Assembly: GCA_025529335.1 (NCBI GenBank)
Contig: JAMYHX010000200.1
Coordinates: forward strand, 1-64,000
Direction of reading: 5' to 3'
DNA: 64,000 bases
Origin: Rhizopus sp. PT2906
Taxonomy: Eukaryota; Mucoromycota; Mucoromycetes; Mucorales; Rhizopodaceae
The first letter of the stretch is position 1, and the number at the start of each line of letters is the position of its first letter. Position numbers and translations under genes: made by a program. The notes under the pieces are model-generated. The model did not search any database. It saw nothing but the letters and a program-made list of their open reading frames with translations, and was not told the DNA's origin. This document shows positions 1 through 9,602 of the stretch, in pieces.

Positions 1-350
1 GCCCAGCAATATCTTCTTGTACTCCATCATTGTTGTCAAACTTCTCCTTCCAGAATTCAATATCAGGGAATACCAATACTTGCAAATTTTTGGGAGGGAT
101 GGCAACAGCACGGGACAAAAAATAGCTCCCTTGATAAGGAGGAAATCCAGTCAAACTCTTCCTGCTGTCTGGCTGGCGCGGTGGGGCACATAAGCTAGTT
201 TAACAATTGACAAGGCTCAGCTAATGCATACCCCAACGGTACGTCTGCTACTGCGGGTCTTTGCAGGCTGCTTGGTATTTGATGATCTGATGGTCAATGG
301 CCGACCTGAAGAATGTCGTCACAGCAGCAATCAGAGCCTTTAGGAGTCTT
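1..350 (-). pseudogene. decayed Ndc10/Crypton-like recombinase fragment, cut by window edge
   Basis: Minus-strand translation gives a continuous protein-like frame that runs off the left edge. It carries the block SRKSLTGFPPYQGSYFLSRA followed by IPPKNLQVLVFPDIEFW, which I recognise as the pattern of fungal Ndc10/Crypton-type tyrosine-recombinase C-terminal regions (a YFLPRA-like motif followed by an IFPxxE-like motif). The same frame has three stop codons, at 250-248, 223-221 and 202-200, and the flanking residues still read sensibly across them (RWGMH, LVNC, TSLC). This is therefore a decayed copy and not an active gene. Family assignment is from memory of motif patterns. Confidence 0.5.
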
Positions 351-359
351 TGGCACCGT

Positions 360-1146
360 TGCTAACTTTTTTCTTCTCTTTTAAGTTTTCTTTGGTGCAA
401 AGCATTGACTTTTGGAAATAATCTTTAATAAATAAATAAATTTTTAAAATGACTTTAACTATTGTCTTTATATTAAAAATAAACACTTTTTCTAAATCAC
501 TTAAGTTACTATATTAAAGATATGCACAGCATCAGAACTGTACTAATGCCAATAGATACAGTCACACATTTATTACGCATCGTTGACCAACTTAACACTG
601 AGGAGCTCACAGGAATCCAAACTACAATGGAATTAATGAAAATGGATTTTATGAATGCAGAACAAAAGCTTGTCAAGCGCTCCCAAAAGGGTTTTTTAGT
701 CATCGCTATCCTTACTCTATGAACTGCCTCGGGCGGGAAAGATGTAATATTACAATCGTGCGCCCATTAGTGATTTTAACTATTTAAATAAAAATCTGTT
801 TAAACGTATACTATCTTATGCAAGTTCGTCCGTAGAGCGTCGTTATGGAGCTTTAATCAAAAGTTCGTGTATTAACCCAGAGATGAGGCATATTCAGGCT
901 CATCAAATCAATAGGTTAATAGAAGCATTGCCTCTTCATTATTTTTGTATGGATATCATTCTCGAATCCTTGATCAAGCAATATATTATATAGTAATTCA
1001 GCCTAATTGAACATATTAACCGTGTATGGTTCAAAGCTATACAACCTCTACGACCTTAAATTTACGGAAATATTGTCAAGGTCAATTCCAATAAAGAACG
1101 AAACTTTGTACAAAAGACAGTTACATTATTAGTGTTGTAGTTTAAA
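360..1146 (+). other. gap with two unassigned plus-strand ORF fragments
   Basis: Two plus-strand segments look coding but are not recognisable. One, about 522-700, encodes a helical stretch (VTHLLRIVDQLNTEELTG onward). The other, about 775-993, contains KRILSYASSSVERRYGALIK and ends at a stop near 991-993. They could be exons of one gene joined by an intron ending at the AG near 770, but no convincing donor was found. They may equally be debris from the decayed element to the left. An AATAAATAAATAAAT-like run near 428-441 could be a polyadenylation signal. Nothing else is supported between 360 and 1146. Confidence 0.2.
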
Positions 1147-2056
1147 TTAATTAAAGTCTATGTTATCCGCATACTGCATCTCTCTACTAGTGGCGTAGGC
1201 AGGTAGCGTATGTCTTGCCTCTCTGGATACATTCCTCTTGCTTTCGTTCTGTGCTTTCTTTGACTTCTCCTTCTTTAGAAAGAGTGATGACCATGATTTT
1301 CTGTTTGTCAATTTCTTTCTCTCTGGTTTAACACTTTCCTCATTGTCTGTAACAGTATTCTGAGGCATATTGTGATTTTTTAATGTCTCGTCTTGTCGGT
1401 TGGAGGGAAGGGATGAAGTGCGTGGTAATGATGTATGGTATTTCATGTGGTCATGCTGAATCTCTATTGCATCTGGAAAGGGTATCACGTTAGACGAAAC
1501 AGGAGCTACAGTTGATTCCTGTTGGAGCGTCTTGTCCTCGTACACGTCCTCGCAGCCTTCATCTTCCTTACTGCCATTCAGTCGTGAGTTATAATCTGTC
1601 GTCGTGATCGAATACTCGTAAGATGACGGCGATTTTTCATAATAGTTCAACATGGCGTCTGACTCCAAGTAGGATTGAATCCACCATCGCTGCATCCTTT
1701 TGGCTTCTTCAAATATACTGAACCAGTTGTAGGGTATAGCTGTCTTTAATTGCTTTGTCCATAAGTGAATGGGTGGATTTCCAGCATGATCAAACGCATA
1801 GTACGCGTCAAAATTGTTTGGTAAGTATCTATGTTGATATCATTCTCTAAGCATAAGAGATTCGGGGGGAAAACAGATAGTCATCACACAATGCATACCT
1901 TGCTTCACACCATCTTGACATATCAGATAAATCAGTCCCTAAATAATGAATAATAAGGCTTTGTATGATCTTTGTTTGTTTTGTTTACGTAAAACATAAA
2001 AGCAACACATTTCATCATGCCATCCTATTAAAAGAATGGTCAATAATGATACACCC

Positions 2057-2098
<42 letters not shown>

Positions 2099-2282
2099 GA
2101 AATAAGGCGATTGTTATCAATTTAATTTTAATAATATACAGTTCGCCTTGCCTGAGGTCATTTAATGAGATGAGATCAAGACATTCTTCATTTTCAGATT
2201 GAGTACTGTTATTGTCTATAGGATCGTGTGAAGCAGGCCAAGTCAAGTTTTGTTGTTGTTGTTGTTGTTGCTGTGTTGCCAT
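1147..2282 (-). CDS. unrecognised protein with polyglutamine N-terminus, three exons
   Basis: I do not recognise the family. Splicing by eye gives exons 2282-2096, 1938-1899 and 1828-1147, with GT-AG introns that keep the frame; the total of 909 nt is 302 codons plus a stop. The start is the ATG followed by ACA-free MATQ and eight glutamines. A conserved-looking core follows (about residues 45-150), rich in aromatic residues: DLSDMSRWCEARYLPNNFDA, then PIHLWTKQLK and PYNWFSIFEEAKRMQRWW. The C-terminal half is polar, low in complexity and basic (KKEKSKKAQ). The first intron contains an (AT)n tract at about 2060-2094. The gene points left, as does the INTS10-like gene upstream of it. The exon structure is well supported; the function is unknown. 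Confidence 0.6.
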
Positions 2283-2439
2283 AGAAATATAGAATGACTG
2301 AAAGAAAAGGGGGGGAGGCTATATTAGATCTTGCTTGTTGTACAACAGAACATATGCTTTATTAACATATACAGCACATGGTTGCAAGAAAAAGAAAAAG
2401 AAAAAGAGGCATGAAAAAGTTAAATACTATTAGAATATA

Positions 2440-2585
2440 CACTTTATACAAGTCTTTTCTTTTTTATATATCTCAAAAGATAATGTTGTCTTTAAATATA
2501 AAGAAAAAGATTGATAACCAACTAAAGTGTAATTGTTATTAATTTTAAATTGTATGCGAATAAGTTCTGAAATAAAATGTATATA
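2440..2585. repeat. dispersed repeat copy 1 (matches 41330-41515)
   Basis: This stretch lies downstream of the INTS10-like gene and aligns, with small gaps, to 41330-41515 in the same orientation. The best shared blocks are ATGTTGTCTTT (near 2483), AAAGTGT plus AATTGTTATT (near 2524-2540) and TGCGAATAA.TTCTGAAA (near 2555-2573). Read on the minus strand, both copies encode a similar short peptide (SE-I/L-IR....KINNN), so a decayed coding element is possible. Confidence 0.5.
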
Positions 2586-2622
2586 CAAGTTATAATATAT
2601 AAAAATATATATATATAAGGGA

Positions 2623-5587
2623 TCAAGATTCCTCATTTGCTTTCAAGACCATGTTCTTGAGAAATCTTTGTAGGACATGTCTCATACGCTGAGGAGTGAT
2701 CTTGGGTGGATACTTTCTGATTCTATATTCCAAGCATCGAGTGACCATCTCTCGAGGCACATAGGTACCTTTCGTCTCGGCGGTTTGGCCATCATCATTC
2801 GGACCACGTTCTTCAGCATCTGGTAGAATGACGGAGGTAGCAGGACGACTATAATAAAAAGAAGGTGACATCCATTGCGCAAAGGAATTCTTTTGTGTCG
2901 AAGCAGAGTACCATGAAGGCGACATGGACGTGCTAGGTAATATTGTATTCGCAAATGTCGGTTGGTATAAGGGCAGATGTCGTCTAGTAGCAATTTCATG
3001 ATCCTCTTCATTTTGAGCTTCGTTGCTCTGATCGCTTGGTGTATCATTTGTGTTTGTCGTGTTTCTGCTACTGTTTTCTGATGTTACCAAATGTTTATAA
3101 CTTCCACGCAGAGCAAATTCAGGTGGTATGATATCCATAGTCACCTTTGCTGTCAAATGTAACTGGAGAATAGCGTTCAGGACATCAGATACTATAATTG
3201 TATTATTTAGTAACAGTTTGAAAATAACCATCCGACACGAGTGCTTACCATACAAGTATTCTAAAAATTCTCTATTCTTAAAAATTCGCTTTTCACTAAT
3301 CTTGCTGATAATCTTTTGCCAAAGGTTCGTTCGCTTATACCAATATGGCCACCCATACTGCATCATCACAATCATATTGCCTGCTTTTTCGTCCCAGCGT
3401 AAGGCAGAATCAATTGACGCCATGCCACCCTTTTGTTCAGATTCGTTGTCAAGACCCACCACCAAGTGCTTTATACATCGAACTACCAATCCTTCCTGTG
3501 TGACTCTCATAAGGCCAAACTCTCTTCCATGAAATATATTTGCTACTGTGCAACAGTCAATTTCATCCATCAAGAAGTCTTTTTCTTCTAATTCATCAGG
3601 AATAGGGAACACAGAAAGAATGATGGCAATTTCAAGGGTCGATTGCTATAGTATCCTTTCATGGTCAGCTCTTATCTTTGCATGCCTTGTCATTTTACCT
3701 GTAAACTACCCACGAGTAAATAGATGATACCAATGTTGTAAAGCACTCGAAAGGTAAACATTAAAGGAATATCCGCATCAACGCTTTCTCCATGCGTCTT
3801 TTCTTCTCTTCTTTGGGCATCAATACGATCACATATACTCTGTGATAATTCAAGTGCTTTTGCCAAATTACCAGGAACAGATGGCTACTGATAGATGAGT
3901 CAAGGTGGCGGTTTTTTAGAATGAAAATTACCGATGAAAGAGCCAAATCACTTCTGACAAGTAAGACAGCATTATGCATATCAAATGGTAGTTTATATGA
4001 TTCAATGACTCTACATAATTCTATTAAAAAGTAATAAGTATTTCTGTTTTGTGCACATGATTTGTTTACCTTGTTCCCAATTTCCAAAATGATCTACGAG
4101 TTCATTTTCTGGTATACGATCTGATGCCCATTGCCACAATTCCACAATATGCCGTAAACAATCACCTGCTTGGCTCAAGATATGTAGAGTGTCATCAACA
4201 CCCTTGACACAGTACGAATTCAAGCCCTGATTCCGTTCTTGTTCTATTTTTTCTTCTTCATTATCTTCAGCATAGTCCAATCTAGGTCGCTTCCTTCTCG
4301 CTGTCATCTGGGTATCTTCTGAGAAATCAATCGTAGTCTTGTCATTACCAGTTCCCGGCTTATTGTTATTGTTGGGTTGAAAGATACAGATAGGAATCAA
4401 ACAGGATTTTTCATCGTCTGTGTTCTCACCATTCATACCACACACTGCTCTGTAATAATCATAGCCAAACTGGACAAACTGGCAGCTGGCTGCCATATAT
4501 TCACACATCACAGTTACCAAGACAACAAAATCATCCACACTCAGCGCATCTACTTCAAGCTCTTCTCTGTCCACTCTGACCGTATTTCGGTGTTCTTTAA
4601 GATACTGAAGACGCAAATCATGATGTGATATATAGTTTTCATCATCCAGTCCTTTATACCCACAGGCTGCGAGCATGCTGCAGGTGAACTGTGTTGCCTC
4701 TTTCCACTTGTGCTGCTTGATATAGAATCGTTGACCGAGTAATAAGAATTGTTCAAATAGGTTATATGGTAAACAGATCAAAGGTTCATTTGTGTTTCTC
4801 ACAGAGGGTACAATGTCTCTTCTGACCAGTAGCAGTTTATAATCGCATAAGCGAGGGAATAGTTCTGTCACCAATGTCTTTATCAATCGTTGCTTCTCTT
4901 CTCCTTCCATCTTTTGCGCGCTTAGAATCAGCGTGTTGATAGCTTCGATCTATCAAGCGTTAGCTCGTATATTGCATACATACTTTTCTTTACCAAGTAT
5001 TTGTACGCATGAAGTGGATAGCTTTTGATATATTGAAATAGAATATTGAATATCTTGATGTAATCACCATTACCTTGGAAATGTTCTACAGTGAGAAATA
5101 AAAGTAAGTTGTGTGTTTTCGTTTCTTTAAACTTTTTCACCTTTGGCGAAATCAATTATATTTGACTGTAATACAAATGGTAAAGATGCAAAGAATTCTA
5201 TAATACATTGTAAGAGTTTTTTTTTCTTTCTTTCTTTCTTTCTCTATAACAAAGAACCTACTGCTCAAGTCTGTTTCCATTTGAGGGTCCAAGTTTTCTG
5301 CAACTTCAGCTGCAAATGCTTGAAATGCTGGGTTTCTATAGTCATTTGACTGCCTATATACATTTAAAGTGAGTACATGATGATTTATTACATGTTATAT
5401 TTACAGCGATACAAAGGTTTGTAATGCTCTGTCATAATTGCCTATATTAATGTCTGCTTTTAAATCAGTGTACTATTTTAAACAAAGTTAATAACTGACT
5501 GATAAACACAATCTAGATTACTTGTTCTGCCTTGATCAAGACTTTTTGTTCCGGTGAAGAATGGGAACTTGATAGTTCATTTGACAT
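2623..5587 (-). CDS. INTS10: Integrator complex subunit 10-like protein
   Basis: Nine exons can be joined in frame from the ATG at 5587 (MSNELSSSHSSPEQ) to the stop at 2623, giving a helical protein of roughly 850 residues. It resembles animal INTS10 in order and pattern. An N-terminal TPR-like region (YDRALQTFVSLQSND) is followed by a block like the INTS10 'LPANLLYKYL..FYI' segment (here LPYNLFEQFLLLGQRFYIK). Next is a basic KRPRLDY linker followed by acidic residues, and then a C-terminal block (MIVMMQYGWP...LWQKIISKI...EFLEYLYG) like the INTS10 'VIVLLQQEWP' region. Integrator processes snRNAs and terminates paused RNA polymerase II; INTS10 belongs to its INTS10-13-14 module. The gene lies downstream of CUL4 on the same strand. 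The assignment is by recall of a diverged family: structure certain, identity probable. Confidence 0.6.
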
Positions 5588-6415
5588 TTTTTTGATTTTT
5601 ATTGGTATTGAAGAGAAAAGGGACCAAAGAGCATTTACAGTTTTTTTAACTCAAGTTAAGACGGTCGGAAATGATTTTTGAGCGAATTAAAATTTAGTTT
5701 TTAGACAAACAGAGTTTTTTGATGCGAATTAAAAAAAGAATACATAGCTAAAAACTGTGTACAAGACAGCAATATTAAACGCGGCAAGGATGGCGAAAAG
5801 GTTATGTTAGAAAATAAATACAGCATCAATATCATCTCGGTTCTAAAGCATCCCACAGCTCTGAGCTTGTTGAGCCTAATATAAGTAAGCATCCTTTCTC
5901 ATCCTTGGCACTCTTGACACACCTTTCCCAAAACTCTTAATATCTAATATTACTTTTGCAAATTTCACCTTAAAAGTGTTAAACCCACTAACGTGAGTCA
6001 CCAGCAATCCTCCTTCTTTTCTCTTTGTTCTAACTTGTCGAACAGAGCACCAGTGACGCCAATCTGCTGTCGTTTTATTGGCAATTAATGCTACAAAACA
6101 AATGCTGATGTAAAGAAACATTGTACTCACCAATATATTAAGCATAAAATACACGTATTTGAGTTTTTATAAAGAGCTCTTTTCTTGTATAATTCCAAAG
6201 CATTACATTATACACATATTTTAACAATTTGATGTCTTTCGATAATCATCCAAAAAAGGTAAGCAAATCATCTGAACCCAAATGACTGTTTGCCTAAAAA
6301 CGGTAACTAGTACTAAAAATTGATTTTCATTCGCCCAAACTTAATGTCTGAACATCCAATTAAAACCATTTATTTCGAGATTCATACTATGTAACGATTT
6401 AATAGAAAAAAGAGG
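5588..6415 (-). other. spacer between INTS10-like gene and CUL4, with one doubtful ORF
   Basis: The spacer holds one minus-strand ORF, 6154-5876 (92 codons), with a hydrophobic start and a basic tail. A TATAAA-like sequence lies just upstream (about 6168). I do not recognise the protein. An apparent GTGAGT...TTTGTAG intron inside it would break the frame, so the ORF may be chance or a short membrane protein. The rest of the spacer shows nothing I can name. Confidence 0.2.
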
Positions 6416-9282
6416 CTATGTCAAGTAAGTATAGCTATCATCAGCTGTATTACGCTCCAAGTATTCTCTAAAGAATAGAATATAAGATACCATCTTAACA
6501 ACAAATTGTGACTTACTTGTCTATGAGCACTTCTATACGCTTCTTGATATCCTGTGCCTATGCAACACAAATCAGTAACAGTAATGATTATTCTGTTCAA
6601 ACTTACAGTAACCGGAAATCTAACTTGACGTGTTACTTCGCTTAATAATAAGCCATGACCGAGTTGTTTCTTTGATTTCATGATCCTTACAATTACTGCA
6701 TCTATCTGTTGTTCTCTACTCAATAAGACTGTCTTGTCTAATTCCGCGTCTTTTTCGATGACCTCATTCAAGGTTGCTGTGGTCATTTTAATATTATCGC
6801 TAGAACAAGTGAAATTATCATTAAAATAGAACAGATCCGTTGGTTTGATTTCTTGATCTATAGGTTCCTTTCGAAGTAGAGAGTATTCATTCCATAAGAG
6901 TGATGTCAGTACACGTCTAAGCTCAAGTTCATCTAGAGTTCATTCATGTTTATATAAGAATTATCATCTCTCTGTGTGTGTATATATAGATTACCTAATG
7001 ATGTAAATGACAAAATATCTGTGAATGATAAATAATGACGCGTTTTATCATTAAATAAGAGCAAGACAACTGTCTGTAATAATGTCAGGGTGATACGTTT
7101 GGGCCCCTGATAGATATGGTTAATGTGTCTTTCAATGATATATGTATATATGCATTATACCTTTGGATAATTTGCATACACCTCGCATACACCTAGTGGG
7201 TTTTGCCACGTCAATCTTCTCCTTGGATACTTTTGCATATAAAACTCTGTATAAATATCTTCTATTTGTTGTAAATGGTGTGGCAGATCCACCTTAACAG
7301 ACGTATACGATGGCCAGAACCCATGTGTTAACACATTGACATTTAACTGTAAGGGTGTATGCAGCTGAACCGTTTCCTAAAGGACCATTCATTACATTGC
7401 TTTTTTATAAGAGTGTTTATAAAAACTTACGTTGAATTCTTGCATCATCTCGTTTGACTGCTTTATATCTCGAATCATTCCTTCCAACTTACTTGTATAC
7501 GCAGCTCCACACTCCTTTTTCATCTTGGCAAGCATCACCTTTTCCCCACTCTTATTAGTTGTATCCAGTAACAGTCGTTTTGCAAGATCTTTCTTGTATA
7601 AAGCCTCGAACACATCCTTACTTTGGAGATGATGAAAGGCAAAGATGCATTGATCCAACTGCTTTTCATCAAATTTCTCGCTTTTCAACACGTTATCGAC
7701 GTGCTTGGCTAATAATCGAACAACATTGTTTTCCTTGAGATTAATAAAGTATCCAGTACCATCCTTTAATCCATCTACAAATCGTTTATCGCCTTCAAAA
7801 CTGTGATCAACTATGTATTCATTCTTTTTCTTGAATGTAGATAGAATGTTCATCTTTTCTTGTACTGGTAATCGATCACAGAGTATAGAAGAACCCTTTG
7901 TCTTTATATAAAATACCGCATTTAGTCATTTGCCAGCAGTGAATGAGCTCTATGAGTTACCTTGACATAATTTATATAGTATTTGGCACATATGTCCAAC
8001 TGTCCCACTTTTTTTAAAAGTCTGTATAGCAAGGATAATTCATCGACCAGATAGTTTTCATGAAAGTAGCTGAAGCCTATATATAATATCAGCATATATA
8101 TATATATAGCTTTTTATATCAACTCTAAAGGGGGAGCTTACATCTATCCAAAATGTCTGTCACTCGTTTCGTCAGCAATTCTTCTTCTACAATTGCTTGT
8201 AAGGGTGCCTTGGTCGATTTATCAAAGTATCGCTTCACTCTTAGAATTGACTCCTGATGAACCCGGGTAGATACATGATCAAGATAGTCACCCATTGGCC
8301 ATGAATTAATCAGACTATCACCTTCAGCCTTATAAAACTCTCTAGTCGCCACAAGTAATCCCGGTTCGAACTCGGTATGATATAGGTTTAGATCAAGTAG
8401 CATGCGAATAATAGACTGCAACAGAGGCACATCAATTTCCTCAGACATTCTTTCCATTCGAATCAATTCCAATATGCTTGAAAGCATCTTTTGTCGTATC
8501 TGTTCATGCTCTAAAAAGCTAGATCGAAGCAGATCCATAGACATGGTCCAGATAGAACCTCCCTTTGCATTTAATGAGAAAGTGCGATCGAGATAGAGAA
8601 GGAGACTTTTAATTTGAGACTAGCGTAGGATATGTAAGATGGTTACAATGAAATGATATGTCCTCATTACCACTTGATCACAGTAACTTCTCCATATTGT
8701 GTTGACCTTGTTTAAATAATCATGTTCATCACTATCAAGATTTCTTTTTTCAACTAGTTCAATAACCCCTTTCTCTCGTTTGTTTTATATAAGGTCCCAC
8801 ATACCGACTTAATTCGTGACATTGGTTCTGTACAAGCTCAAGACATTCCGTATGAAGTAAATCGTATAACTCCTGAGCTTTATCATATTGACATAGACAC
8901 TCACAGGACTAAAGAATAAGTTGTGTGCATGTATGTCGCAAGTATATGATTATTCTTACTTGATACAATATCTCAAGACTTTCCTGTGGACACTCTTGAC
9001 GCTTGATCGCCTTGATCGCCTGTTTTAGAGTGTTCCATGCATTATGCTCGTATTCAGTAGACAGTTGAAGTTTATGAACTATGCTCTGATGTCAATATAC
9101 TAGTTTTTCATATATTTCAATCATTTACGTCTCAGGTTATGCACTGTTATTGTTCGGTCAGATAATGTTGAATGGTTCTTCATGTGTCCAGTAGATGTTG
9201 TCAAGATGTTGCTAAATGGGGGCTGCGAAATGACATTGTCCAGTCGAGGACGTTTTGAATTATGCTCTTCTTCAAAGTTCAT
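6416..9282 (-). CDS. CUL4: cullin-4, scaffold of CRL4 ubiquitin ligases
   Basis: CUL4 links RING protein Rbx1 to the DDB1 adaptor and drives ubiquitylation of chromatin and replication factors. About ten exons join in frame from ATG 9282 (MNFEEEHNSKRPRL) to TAG at 6418-6416, giving about 750 residues as expected. The N-terminal repeats contain LLLYLDRTFSLN and SIWTMSMDLLR. The central cullin homology region has KDVFEALYKKDLAKRLLL followed by ECGAAYTSKLEGM. The C-terminal winged helix has IDAVIVRIMK, whose lysine is the expected NEDD8 site, 53 residues from the end, and LGHGLLLSEV. The tail reads SYTYLT where most cullins end in a Tyr-x-Ala-like motif. Exon 1 joins exon 2 only if the acceptor near 9078 is used. 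It is transcribed divergently from the Treslin-like gene, 320 bp away. CUL4, not CUL1 or CUL3, is favoured by the MSMDL and DLAKRLLL context. Confidence 0.93.
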
Positions 9283-9478
9283 TGTTGAATTAATTAAAAA
9301 GAAGAAAGAAAAAAAGAAGTAAAATAATAACGCGCATTTAAAAAAGACAGGTAATATATATTTAATGAACACTCCCTATGCAACTACAAGTGTGTTTTTA
9401 TCACATCCTATATAAAAACAAGCATGCATTATGAGAAAATAAAAAGATATGTTGATATAGTCACTGTCCATAGATGTA

Positions 9479-9509
<31 letters not shown>

Positions 9510-9602
9510 CTATGTGACTGTGCGATCACGCGTGAAAACAAGCATTATTTAAACGTTCTTTTTTTTTGGCGTTTTTTTGTTTCTTTATTCTTTTATCTAA
9601 AA
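9283..9602. promoter_or_regulatory. shared divergent promoter region of CUL4 and Treslin-like gene
   Basis: The 320 bp between two start codons pointing away from each other must hold both promoters unless there are remote elements. It contains an (AG)n tract at 9481-9510 and pyrimidine-rich DNA just before the plus-strand ATG. A short palindromic TGCGATCACGCGTG patch lies near 9520-9533. No specific factor site is claimed. Confidence 0.5.

Noticed and set aside
2040..2095. Tyr-Ile repeat tail of the first exon of the polyglutamine protein
   Set aside because: It is the (AT)n tract of an intron starting at 2095.
6232..6260. Plus-strand ATG with nine codons before GTAAGC near 6232
   Set aside because: No downstream plus-strand exon fits before CUL4, so it is probably chance.
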